Positions 32,389 through 44,004 of a stretch of DNA of 64,000 bases are shown one piece after another. The first letter of the stretch is position 1, and the number at the start of each line of letters is the position of its first letter. The notes under the pieces are model-generated. The model was not told the DNA's origin, searched no databases, and was given only the letters and a program-made list of their open reading frames with translations. The position numbers and the translations under genes were made by a program. Source of the DNA: Echinometra lucunter (Eukaryota > Echinodermata > Echinoidea > Camarodonta > Echinometridae); the NCBI GenBank assembly GCA_029962745.1, contig JAPZVO010000112.1, positions 24,659 through 88,658 of the forward strand, read 5' to 3'.

Positions 32389-33220
32389 TATAATATGCGG
32401 AGGTGAGCCCGCACCGCGAGTTGCTTGTTATACATGTATACATGTATGTGTATATTTAAAAAAAAAATTACGCCCAACAAAAGTACGGAAGTGGTCGTAT
32501 CTGTGACTTGGTCTTTCCTTACGAACCAACTAACGGTGTTATATGTCTATGGCAGTAATCATCTTGCTGTGCATGTTGTGGTCGTTGGTCGTACCTTAGT
32601 CGTAGACGTAGCAGATCGTGAGCAAGTCTCTAACTTAATGTGTTTAGCAATAAAATACGTATTATTCAAGTAAACTAACAGTAGTGTGTTCATCTTTTAT
32701 GAACATTTATGCAGTGCTGAAGTCTGAGCTGAATCATCGAAACCATTCGGTTGTTGCTGAATAATATTTAGTTTTCGATGTTGATGGCCAAAAGACTGCT
32801 CAATCGCCATTGGTTTCCAGGCCATGATCTACGCCAGAGCTCCGGCGTGTCTGGCTTAGTCGATTAGAGTGGCGGGTTGTATGAAGGGCTTTGCAGGCTG
32901 CAGCACTGCAGCCTTGCAGGTGAACTGAGAAAAAAAGGATTGTCGTTTTCGAGTTAGTGAGCGTCCATGAAAATTGAAATGAATGTAGGACCTATTAAAA
33001 AAAAAAGATCACAAATCGAGTTAGTCGTAGAGTCTGTGTGCGTAGGTTCCTTGGCTCTGAGAAGACAGAAAAATCTGTCGCCGTATGAGGCATTTTAAAA
33101 ATAAAATTGACATTTGTTGTGTAGCCAGACGTAGTCTCTGCAGAACAACCGTTGATGCCAGAGACTGATGTTTCCCCTCTAGATCTAGGCTCCAAGCAGC
33201 AGCTCGTATAGAAACATGGA
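32389..33220. other. Non-coding stretch
   Basis: Includes a palindromic tacatgtatacatgtatgtg run near 32432. No exon recognised. Confidence 0.4.
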
Positions 33221-33222
33221 GA

Positions 33223-33455
33223 TGGCCGTACACTTCCGGGGGGGGGGGCAGTTTACTGAAAATGTTCACAAAATTCAACAAAAGTGTGCACCAAATGCTT
33301 AAATTTCACTTCAAAAATACAAAGGCGCCCCCGTGATAAGCTTGGTCGCTTCACTACCTCACTTTAAAGTTTCTTTTAAAAAATTGCATGTCTCCCCCCC
33401 CCCCCCACCCCCAGGAAAAAAAAAAATGCGTACGCTTCTGTCGGGGGGGGGGGGT
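33223..33455 (+). repeat. Dispersed repeat with G/C runs, copy 1
   Basis: ggccgtacac, aaaagtgtgcaccaaatgct, tttcacttcaaaaat, ttggtcgcttcactacctc and a C-run followed by ggaaaaaaa and gcgtacg occur in the same order as at 36228-36565. The second copy carries an extra block of about 80 bp. Confidence 0.75.
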
Positions 33456-34925
33456 TGATAAAGATAGTCTAGAGTCTGCTGAAAAATAAAATGAAATATT
33501 TTTTTCTCTCCTTTCGCACTTTGTTTCGTTTTCTCCTCTTTTTTTTTTTTTTTTTTTTTTGGTGAAAGATATTTTCAACTTTTTCCTAGTCAGACATGTA
33601 CATTTCAGCTGTATTCATTTAGTTCCAGTTTTCAATATTTTGTGATTATTGTCTCCAATTCATCCTCATTATTTAGATGACACATCCACTTGTCCAACAA
33701 GGGTGAAAGGTGCTCTCTGTTCTGTCACCTGTCCAGTTGTGGAAAGATCATTGCTGGTACAGTGCTTGCTTGTGAACTGATGCTATTTGTGAGTTGGTTG
33801 TACAAAGCCATGTACTTGTTTTGTTTTTCTCTAGTTTGTTAATGAAATTGACCCTCAATTAGGCATTTTATCTTCATGTCGTCGTGCGAAAGAACGTGTC
33901 CATAACGCTAGATGGAAAATAATTTTAAAACATAATTTTTCAGTGATTGATAATTTCACATGTAGCATGTGGACCTTGTGAAATGCTATACAATCTGCTT
34001 GTGGCATGATCTTGGCAAAAAATTATATTCCAATATATTGAAAATTATGCATATTTTTTTTTTTTTGTATTCCAAACACATTCTCTCACACAGCGATAGT
34101 TGTAAAGACAAAAAGCCTCGTAAGAATAGCGGCGGCAGTCAACATTTTTCTTTCCCTTTTTGTTTTTACGGGAGCTCTCTGTGATTTCATCGGCTTAATT
34201 CTTATTTCTTGGTTTTTTTGGCCAGAACACTTTTTCAGTTTACAAGTCAGAGCTCTTTTAGAGCTCATGTGAGCTAAATCCTTCACTGCTAGGCACTGCT
34301 TCCTTGTATTATTTCCACTACTTTCAAGACTTTTTTGTAGCCTTATTTATTCCATATTTTAAGTTCTGTTTTTTTTCACCAAGTATTACTATTCCAGTAG
34401 AACAGTACCCCATAATGGAAATGAAATTTCAAATCCAGGCCTCCACACATTAATTTTATTTTGTTTTTGTTTTGTTTTCTTCAATAAGCCCTGTTGACAC
34501 TGATATTTCGTGGGTCTGAAATGATTTCTTGAGGGGGGGGGGGGTAGCCCTGTTATTGCCGACCCACGATTTAACACATAAAAAGAATTGATATATCTTC
34601 AAAATTATGATACAGATTTAATTCAATGTTATAAGAGCATATTAGGTGAATTACACTTTTTTTTCTCCCCTTTTCAATTTCAAAATCTTGATGACTGGGT
34701 GCAAAAAGTACTTATGAGAATGAGAGAGAGAGAGAGAGAGGAGGGATTGATGAAGGTAAAGGAAAGAGATACTGAATTAGAAGAATAGTAGACAGAGGAG
34801 ACTAAGAAGATGAAACATCAAGAGAAATAAAAATGAAGGGGAAGAAGGAGCAGTGGCATTGCTAGAGGGGTGGGGTGATGATACCCTGGAAATTGAATGT
34901 TGTTTTAGTGTTCAAATTTCTTTTG
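33456..34925. other. Non-coding stretch with homopolymers
   Basis: T22 near 33539-33560, G11-12 near 34533-34544 and (GA)n at 34721-34741. No recognisable exons. Confidence 0.45.
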
Positions 34926-34939
34926 GAGGGAAGGGGGTA

Positions 34940-35441
34940 GTAAATCCTTATTATGGGATCCTTGAATTGGCAACTTAGCCAGGATCTGTGATGTCATCGT
35001 GGAAACTCTCCAATGCTTTTGTAAACAGAATTCAACACTTTCTTTATTTTCAAGGAAAATAAAAATTCTTCTTATTTATAGTTTTAGTGTGATGTGGCTA
35101 TATCAATTCTGCAAGCATTTTGGCAAAAATTATGTTGATTCCTGACTTGAATTTTCATATTTGAATTTTTTTCTTTTGGAAAAATTATGTACAAAATGAA
35201 TTGAGAGTTGAGCAGGATAACATCGCAGATGCTGGCAAAGTTTCCAACTCAAGGACCCCCATAACAGAGACTTATTGAAACTTTCAAAATTCATAGCTCT
35301 TGAACAGATTGTTTTATTTTGCTCAAACTTTCACTGTTTGCTCTTCTCGATCTTTATTCACTAAGAGCACACTGACGCCTGTTTGCTCTTCTCGATCTTT
35401 ATTCACTAAGAGCACACTGACGCCTGGGTTACATTCTCCTT
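34940..35441 (+). repeat. Fold-back repeat E, copy 1 (left outer arm missing)
   Basis: Matches 61819-62276 in the same orientation. Inner arms pair: ccttgaattggcaacttagc near the left and gctggcaaagtttccaactc on the right. The right outer arm contains an exact tandem duplication of 45 bp (35337-35381 and 35382-35426, starting tttgctcttctcgatcttta) not present in the other copy. Confidence 0.85.
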
Positions 35442-35444
35442 TAG

Positions 35445-36225
35445 TCAAGTGGAAGAAAAGAAATGTTTCTTTGAATGTGAATTTGGAAAAAAAAAGTTTC
35501 GCGAGAAATAAAGTCATTTCACCCATCACTCTACCACTTCCTCACATATTCTAAAATCTGTTGCTTTAGCTCAGCCATCTCTGATTCTGACCCCATTCCC
35601 CACCTTTTCCTTCACTTCATTTACTGATCACCCATTTCTTTGTCTTTTCTTTCTCTTTCAGTCATCCGTGGGCAGACATCCTTCAATTGTCTTTTTTTCA
35701 CGCTTTATCTCCCTTTATTTACTTTTTATTAGTGCTCTTTTTAAGTTCGTTATCCCATTCCCTTTACTTGCTCTTGGATTTTTTTCTAATTTTCTGCCTT
35801 CTCTTCTCAACCAATCCTATTTTATTTTACTACCAGGTTATCTCTTACTCGCTCATATTCCTTTTTCTCCAGCTCCCTCTCGAATCTGTGTCATCTGTTG
35901 CTTTCTCTCTCTAGTTCCATTCTTTCAATTTGTTATTCACTCACCCAGGATTTAGTAAAAGAGGGGCACAACAATATTTAGAAAATATTTACCTGGTAAA
36001 ATGAGGAGGGGGGGGGGGGGGTAGGAAATCTCCTTACAAGGGGGGGGGGGCATCAAATTGGGTTGTGTACTCAACTTGTATGCATAAAACTTGGCTTGTG
36101 GGAGGGGCAAAGACCAGATATGCACCCCCCGTGGCCTTATGCTCACATATGTTCATTCTTCTCCCTCTGAAATCTGTTCCATAATGTTGCTTTCTCTTCT
36201 CTTTATCTCCTCTTTACACAGTGGA
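35445..36225. other. Pyrimidine-rich non-coding stretch
   Basis: T/C-rich; the open frames at 35668-35955 are compositional. G-runs lie at 36007-36022 and 36040-36050. Nothing else recognised. Confidence 0.4.
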
Positions 36226-36227
36226 AC

Positions 36228-36565
36228 CCATGGCCGTACACAGCAGGGGGAGGAGGGCATTCCCCCCCCCCCCACAGGAATTTTGTAAACTTACATTTTT
36301 ATACTGAAAATTTGTTACTGAAAATTTACCAAAAATATGCACCAAATCCTTCAATTTCACTTTTAACCCGTTGAGCCCTATGCCTGAGATAACTCGGCTA
36401 GGGTCTAAGGGAAATGTGTATTATACTGAAATCAAATCGTTTTCGAAAATCCAAAAGCGCCCTAATGACCAGCTCGGTCGCTTCGCTCCCTCGCAATTGA
36501 ACTTTCTTTTAATAATTTTAACATGTCTTGCCCCCCCCCGGAAAAAAATTCTGCGTACGGCTAGG
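36228..36565 (+). repeat. Dispersed repeat with G/C runs, copy 2
   Basis: Same family as 33223-33455, with an extra internal block (about 36366-36448, containing ccgttgagccctatgcctga). Confidence 0.75.
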
Positions 36566-37178
36566 ATGGAACCTTGTTATAAAAACATTGCTATATGCAA
36601 ACTCTTGTTATAACAAGTGATTCTGGTAGTCCAAATTCTCTGTATATTTTATTGTTTTCTTAGCCATTGATAACAAGGTTTTAATACAAGGAGGTATTTT
36701 CTTGGTCCCAAGGAGTTTGCTATAGTAAGATTCCAATGCAGCAAGCACATTCCTGAACTTCACAATAACTACCAGTTCATGAAGGCAACATGGATGCATG
36801 AACAGGCAATACATTTCGGATAGTTTCAGGGGGTGTGTGAGGGTCCAAGATTATGCTGGCATACTCCATGTTTGGTTGTAAAAGGGAACTGTAGCACAGA
36901 GGAGATCGGAAGCCAGTGAAGACAACAAATACATGTACCGGTACTGAGACATGATGTGAACACTGAGCAGCTCTGAACCCATTCATTTCAAGCACCAATA
37001 CTTCACACACACACACAGGTCTGTGTAGGAAGTGTAGACAATGATAACTTGTTTCAAAGCAAATGAAATTTTAAAAAAAAATGTTGAGATTTTCAAATTC
37101 TTGAAAAAACAGAGCTGTGATTAGGCCGAGTTAAAAAAAAAAAAAAAAAAAAACTAGATGAATCTAGCGTGGTCGAAC
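36566..37178. other. Non-coding stretch
   Basis: Includes short (CA)n at 37005-37017 and A21 near 37133-37153. No gene recognised. Confidence 0.4.
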
Positions 37179-38184
37179 TTTATGCCTCCGCCATTACCAA
37201 ATCAGAAATAAATGGTACTTCATTTTGATTTATTTTCATTTATACAATGACATCTTTGACCTTGACCTTTGACATTGTGACCCCCAAATCTAATGGGAGC
37301 ATACATGAGCCAAGTTTGTTGAACCGTCAAATGGCTACTGAGTTATCACAAGAACGAACCATTTCTATGTACATAATGACCTCTATGACCTTTGACCTTG
37401 AGACCCCAAAATCTAATCAGATCATTGTCCCTCCCATATGCATACCTGTGCCAAGTTTGAGGTTGATCAAATGGTTGTTGAGTTATGGTGAAAACAAACC
37501 ATTTCTATGTACATAATGACCTCTATGACCTTTGACCTTTGACCTTGTGACCCCAAAATCTAATCAGATCATTGTCCCTTCCATGTCCCTTCCATGTATG
37601 CATATGGAAGGTACAATGATCTAATCAGATCATTGTCCCTTCCATGTGCATACTTGAGCCAAGTTTGAAGCCAATGGGTGATTTCAAGTTTGGTGTTGAC
37701 CTTTTGGTGTTAGTGTTAGGCTGATTTTTACATCAACGCAGCTCCAAATTTAAAATAAAACTGGTCTTGGGACAACTGTCACTTGGAGTTGAGCAGTCAA
37801 TAATGTCATTTGAACCACTTTTGTAAACTCAGATTAGGTGTTGGAGCTATGGAAAGCAATCAAAATTGTGCTTCTAACACCAACACCAGCACAAACACCG
37901 AACTTGAAATCACCCAATCTGTCAAATGGTTCTTAAGTTATCGCGAGGACGAGACATTTTTATGTGTATTATTACTTCTATGACCTTGAACTTTGACCTT
38001 GAAAACCCAAAATCTAATCAGAACATTGTCCCTCCCATATGCACACACGAGCCAAGTTTGAAGTTGATCTGTCCAACGGTTCTTAAGTTATCGCAAGAAC
38101 GAAAACGGGATGGACGGACGGACGGACGGACGACCCGAAAACATAATGCCTCCGGCAACCACCTACGGTGGGCGGAGGCATAAA
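37179..38184. mobile_element. TIR-bounded tandem-repeat element with DR1-like sites
   Basis: The ends are a perfect 14-bp inverted pair: tttatgcctccgcc (37179-37192) and ggcggaggcataaa (38171-38184). Inside are about four units of roughly 140 bp (words catttctatgtacataatga, ccaaaatctaatcagatcat, ccaagtttgaagttgat) and a (GGAC)5 run at about 38112-38133. Each unit carries a TGACCTTTGACCT-type block (37386-37398 and a triple at 37526-37546). The interior is interrupted by a nested MITE. Non-coding. Confidence 0.85.
37676..37915. mobile_element. 240-bp MITE nested in the DR1-like element
   Basis: The ends gggtgatttcaagtttggtg and caccgaacttgaaatcaccc are inverted with one mismatch over 22 bp. 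AAT lies on both sides (37673-37675 and 37916-37918). Removing the insert and one AAT restores the host unit's ccaatctgtcaaatggttct, as seen in its sibling units (gatctgtccaacggttct). Confidence 0.85.
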
Positions 38185-38809
38185 AATTGATTAGTTTCTA
38201 GTCCTAACTTTCTTTTAAAAAGGAGGATGAGGGTACCTTTTTTTTCTGCCTTTCCACTACACAACGCTATTCAGGTAGTCGAATTTCCGGTCATTTTTCA
38301 AGTACAGTACAATATGTATGTAAGCTGTGCATGTGCGGTGTTCAACAGCTGGAAACAGCAAAAATCAATCAAAATTTCGTCAAAATAAAAATCATTTTTG
38401 ATGCGGCGGCAAAAAAAAAATGCAGGCGGGGACAAGAAACTAATATTTTGTTTTGTTTGTTTTACTTGGCCTTAGCAAAAATATTACTCAGCATATAGTG
38501 AAGCAAGTCCCAATCATACAAAACATTGTGTATGACGTAACAGATGACGAAACCAATAAAAAAATATATTAGGCCAAAGACTTCATATTTCAGAAAAACC
38601 TAGATACCAGCACTTTCCTTTGCTGTTGGTGCATGTGCGTGTGTTCCCTCAAAATAATGCTTGAACTTTATTCGGATGCAGATCTATGTTACTGTATCTA
38701 TACATGTAGGTGATGTCTGATTTTGGATCTATCCACATTCACTGTTTTGAAAACATTCTGCAATTGGATTAGGAAAAACAAGAAATATCACTGACGGTGA
38801 TGAACAGTA
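38185..38809. other. Non-coding stretch
   Basis: No recognisable feature. Confidence 0.35.
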
Positions 38810-38834
38810 CCTTCTCCCCCCCTCCCTCTCCATC

Positions 38835-39375
38835 CCACTGTGTGCCAAATTTCATGATCATTGTTTGAAAAATGAGGTGGTTTAATCTGCAAGAATTTGC
38901 CAATTTATCGCAATAAAATGCTGTTGCCATGGGAATGCACTTTCTGCCACATTCAGCAAATATGTCTTACGCATATTCATCTCAAGATCAATGTGTTTGT
39001 TAAATTTCAAGAGCACTGATCAAAAAATTAGAGAGTGGTTTGATCCGCAAGATTTCCTGATTTAATGCAATTATTATGCCGTTGCCATGGCAAAGAAGTT
39101 TCATACACATTAAAAAAATAATGCACATCTTCATCCAAATATCAATTTGTGTTCTAAATTTCATGAGCATTGCTGGAAAAAATGAGGTAGTTCAATTTGG
39201 AAGTTTCCCCTGATTTTTTTTTCCAAAAATATGCCACTACCATGACAACGAATTTTTAGACACATTAAAAAAAATCATCTTGCATATCATCATCCCAAGA
39301 CCAATGTATGTGCCAAGCTTCATGAGCATTGTTCAAACAATGAAGAAGTAGTTTGATCTGCAAATTTCGCAACGG
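38835..39375 (+). repeat. About 150-bp tandem repeat, 3.7 copies
   Basis: Units share gtgccaaatttcatgagcat, atgaggtagtttgatctgca, gccgttgccatgg and cacattaaaaaaat. Unit starts are near 38840, 38990, 39150 and 39306. Divergence between units is considerable. Confidence 0.8.
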
Positions 39376-40570
39376 GCCGATTGCTCGAACGACTGTATGT
39401 TGATTCCTACGTATACCAGGCCAGTCTAATCATCAGCGATGAACTAGCGTACATCTGAGCAAATGCAACCCCTTCTAACAGTTATAGTTCCCATAATAAT
39501 GGCCCAGGAAAAAAAACACGAAATGAACTGCAGAGGCTGACAAACAAGGCCTCCTAGACAGTGGTGAAAAAGGTATCCCCCCCCCCCCTCCCCTGAAAAA
39601 AGTGGGTCTGGGAAATAGAGTGACTGTACAGTACCCACAATGTTCTGATCCATAAAATAACATTGGCTGTGGAACCGCGGAGGCTGCAGCCTCCCCCTTT
39701 TTTTAGTAGACACGTTTGCCTATGTACAAAAACCTGGAAATGATTATTATGACTTGTACACACAGCCCCCCCCCCCACACTTTCAAAAACGTTTCGCGGC
39801 TTCTGACTTGGTACATGTACAATAATTTTCAACAAAACTGTATTCAACTGTGGTAAAGTGTAAAATTTCAACTAAAGAGCTGCTTCTTGAAAAGTGCCAC
39901 TGCACTGCCACCACAGTCATCAACACCAACATAACAACGGTGCATTTCATGATCAGGATGATCAGATCAAGACAGAAGTCTCAAGTAAAGTTACTGTAGT
40001 GTTAGAGTCTAACAGTACACTAACACTACAGTTTGGCACTCTTGATCATGTTGATCATTTCTTTTTCTCTCTCTCCATTAGTGATCATAAGTTCATAACC
40101 ATACTACTATCAAAGGTTTTACTTTCATTTGAGTCGTCAACACAGAAATGCACCGTGAATGTACGACTGACGAGTCACACAGCACAGATTACAGCTAACA
40201 GCCAGGACTATAGCCGTCAATCACCCAAGGCCAAAGCCGACGAGTACGGCAGCGCTCCGTTGCGAGTTTAGCCCTCACTGTGGCGGGGCTGTGTCGGCAG
40301 TGCAGAGTCACATACTGGCACTTGAAGTTGAACGAATGATCTCCGACCCCGACCCCCAATAAAAAGAAAGAAAGAAAAAAAAAACCGATGAGGCTATGGA
40401 ATAATGCTGAATTTATGGAGATATTACAACTTCTATTTTCAAGCATGTTTTCTGAGTGCTACCTACCTCACAATAATCCTGGTTCAACAGCAAAGTCGAA
40501 GGTGATCGTACTCGTAGGATAGTGGTAGTCATCAGCTAGCTGTATATCATGTACTTGTAATTTCCGCAAT
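39376..40570. other. Non-coding stretch with small hairpins
   Basis: A 12-bp hairpin actgtagtgtta / taacactacagt lies at 39993-40032, inside a looser palindrome of tgatca-rich arms. A 125-codon frame (39894-40271) spans it and shows no recognised domain; I do not call it a gene. C-runs lie at 39578-39588 and 39766-39775. Confidence 0.4.
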
Positions 40571-40594
40571 AACTAGCTAGCGATATCGAGGCAA

Positions 40595-40680
40595 AATATA
40601 GACGGCCGACCGGGCGGCCGGACGTCGTGATCGCTTGCATACATGCGTAGGTAGCGGCCGCGGCGCGGCTACATTTCCTC
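40595..40680. promoter_or_regulatory. Short CpG/GC-rich patch, possible promoter
   Basis: gacggccgaccgggcggccg followed by gacgtcgtgatcg and gcggccgcggcgcggc stands out against AT-rich flanks and has many CpG. No exon with a recognisable product was found next to it, so promoter function is only a possibility. Confidence 0.25.
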
Positions 40681-41061
40681 GCACAGATTGCTAGATCTAG
40701 TTTGATAGAGATCGATGGTGCAGGACACTCATGTCATCAATATATTTTAATGAACGCATGAGGACGCTCGTTCAAACAGCATTTTAAACATCGAACTGCA
40801 GTAAATTCTGACCAAATTTTCCGTTCGAACCGTAATCCATTTTCTCTTTTTTGAGAGAGAGAGAGAGTAAATGAAATCTGTTTTGTCTGACACTTTCAGA
40901 TTTTGCTCATTACATATATTGAAAGAGATTTACATACAATTTACCCATTTTCAAGCTCATTTTCGACTATTTTGCAAAGCTACCAAATACCTTTAATGCA
41001 TGATTTTTTTTTTTTTTGCAAATATATATTTTTTTAAACTGATGCACAGATCCTTTCGTAT

Positions 41062-41180
41062 TCTAGGGCTTACTTCGAACCATCGGGTGATCGCATCGGG
41101 TCGTGTAATCGCATGGTGTAACCCGACCTTCCGGGAAAACAGCCCCCTTTATTTGCGAAAGGTCGGGTAAATCGGATGTT
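41062..41180 (+). repeat. Repeat G, copy 1
   Basis: gggcttacttcgaaccatcg, gtaacccgacctt, aaaacagccccct and tttgcgaaaggtcgggt occur in the order seen in the reverse complement of 45762-45846. Confidence 0.75.
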
Positions 41181-41280
41181 AAAAATTGATTTATAGTACT
41201 TGTGGTCATTGACATAAGACTAATCTCTTACGCGAACATTCGTGAAAAACCTACCTTCCATTGACGAAGTATCGGGTTAA

Positions 41281-43536
41281 AAAAATAGTTTAAAAAAAAT
41301 CCATTTCTTCCTTAAGATAATTGCGCATGCGTAGTAGGAAACGTCTAAATCATTTTCAATCATTGATAGGGCCTATTCATCCTTTTATGATGCATTCAAT
41401 TTCATAATGATAATAGGTTCAAATCTGTTGAAATTTAATCCACCCATTTAAAGAGAAAATATACAAGATCTACAGGCTGTTTAAAACGAATAGACTACTC
41501 TTGCATTATCAGATTATAGACGTAGGCCAGCTACCTATCTATCTCTTAATGCATTAAGAGACTTTCATGGAAATGCATATTTTTTTTTCTTTAAAACCAC
41601 TAATCATCGGGGGGAGGGGGTAATCACATGCGATAATAATGCATGGGAATACTTACACTAAAGAAGTTATAAAGTGTTACTGATATCCAGAAAGATATAA
41701 TGATGTTACACATAAACATATATTTGTAGCCCCCCCCCCACCCCCCCCCCCCCCCTTAAATCACGGATAGACCCATGGCCTTGTAGCTAGCTACCTTGAT
41801 CTTGAAAGGATAATGAACTTTAAAAATCTGATCAACCCCAAAACATTTCTTGCAACTATCTCCTTTAAAAACTCTCTATTACTTCACCATCTCCCATTCT
41901 CAGTCTCCCCTCCCTTCTCTCTCTCTCTCTCTCTCTCTCCCTCTCTCTCAGACACCCTCAAATTTTCATCAAGTAATCTCGCATTAATTGATTTTTCATA
42001 TCTTTCTTCCTGTATCTGCCTCTGTCTCTCATTCTACCCCTTTCCATCTCTTTTGAACACATCCTCTCCTTCCGGCACCCTGGTTGCTTATTTTTTCACC
42101 CCCCTCCCCCATATTGATTTCATTGATATACATATCTATCCAGTAAGAGGGGGGCTTCAGTATTTTTATAGTTGTGCATGTCTCCGGCATGTCTACATGT
42201 ATTACAATCATATCCTTTCAAAGATTGCTATGATTTACATGATCATTTTCAAACTACATTTGCAGCCTAAAGTACGTATGGATTTGCTATGTAATGATTA
42301 CTTTTCTGCATGGTAATTACATGTTTATAAGTTCATTCTGATAATAAGGAACAAGATCAGCCTTCATTCATCGTTTACAAGTAGAATGTATTTTATATTA
42401 ATCATAACAATTTCTGTAATCATATACTCTGTTCAGAACTTGCAACAAAATAAAAGTAGACTACAGAGTTTTACATCACTATCATTTACATGCTAGTAAT
42501 TTGAATTACTCACAATGTACCAAGACCAAATTGAATCTTTTTATACTTTAAAATAATACTTGAATATGTAAATAAATATTTAACAGAACTCTTAGTCAGA
42601 TTCTGTGAACAACTCAAGTAGAATGAGCTATTCCATATCCCTTTAGAAGTTATGAATAAAATTCTTTATAAAACAACTGAAAACAGTGATTTTGTAACTT
42701 ACATACCCATCAATCAATCCAAATTACAGTGTAAGCCTACATGTATGAATTCTCGAATCCTCTAATGAAACAATAATCTGCTGTAAGAGTTTCAAATAAT
42801 CCACACACACACACACACACCTATGGGGGATCAGTTTCTAAAACTAAATACAATCATTTGTTCTGTAACTTTGTCCAATGACATTGTAAAAGATTTTGAT
42901 GATAATCCAAAAATTGTGGAATGTAATTTGAATTGAATTGTAGAATTAGTCATGATTCATGAAATGGCGACAATTGCTAAAAAACACTCTCAGATAATTC
43001 ATCTTCATTTAGTTAAGGATTCATGTAACTCTGCACCCAAATGAATCAAATTCCATACAGATTAAAGTTAAATTAAGGTTTGGATAGTAAGAATATCTTT
43101 CTGCAGCTCCTCCACTGAAAATCTTCACTCTTTTTCATTCTAAATTTTCCTCAAATTCTACCAAAAGTGTGCACTAAATCATTCAATTTGCAATCTGACC
43201 CACTTGGTTACTGATCACTTCCTCCCTTGCTTTTTCCTTCAAACAATTACATGATCTGGCACCCAACCCTCAACCCCAAGTAATTACATTTGCAACTTAT
43301 GTAACATAGTAGGTTAAGATACATATTGCAGGATCTACTGCAAATTTTCGTTGGAATTTGCGGAAATTTTCATTACAAAATATGCAAGTCTAAAAACTGC
43401 TGAGTTTGGCTACTGCTCCCCTCGCCCCCTGCTGCACGCAGGGCCAAGATCCTCACCTGGTGAGAGACAGATCTCCAAAGGAGGGGCCAATGCACTGAAG
43501 ATATGAAGCCGAGATGAAGCTTAAAGACATTGGTTA
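41281..43536. other. AT-rich non-coding stretch with simple repeats
   Basis: C-runs at 41731-41756, (CT)n at 41909-41950 and (CA)n at 42803-42821. The 167-codon frame at 41813-42316 runs through the CT repeat and has no recognised domain. No gene identified. Confidence 0.45.
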
Positions 43537-44004
43537 TCATCGTTATGATTTTTTAAAAATCGTGTTTTGTTACTTGAAAATGGGATAAACATAAGGGTTA
43601 TAGTGTAAGAAATACCAGTCTGAAAATTTCAAAATACAATGTCCACAGGAAGTATTTTTAAATATCAAAAATGTGAACCAGAGTTTGAAAAATATACGAA
43701 GGTCGGTTGCACAGAATAGACATAAGGAGTGCGTATGCGCGTATGACTCACCTTGCCGTACTGTGTGTATTGGCGTATCATGCGGCGGGAGGCACATAAC
43801 GGCATTTTCAAATTAAAGCAAAGTGTTCCTCTTAGTGATTGTCTCGTGAGACGAAGGATAATAAAATCGCCGATTGCGTCTAACTTAGACTTTTTCATTC
43901 CAAATTATGGTTGGTTTCAGGGTTTTTTAGTACAAATACAAGTACTCATACACATGTTTCACCTTTTTTAAATCAGCTACTCACAAAGTTAGCTAATGCC
44001 TTTA
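43537..44004 (-). repeat. Dispersed repeat A, copy 2 (inverted)
   Basis: Reverse-complement match to 2596-3093, about 40.5 kb away. The shared frame (43898-43665, - strand) is 77 codons here. Confidence 0.85.

Noticed and set aside
39894..40271. 125-residue plus-strand gene
   Set aside because: His/Gln-rich start from simple sequence and an internal palindrome; no recognised domain or splice site.
41813..42316. 167-residue protein
   Set aside because: The frame runs through a (CT)n microsatellite and gives Ser/Leu repeats; no domain.
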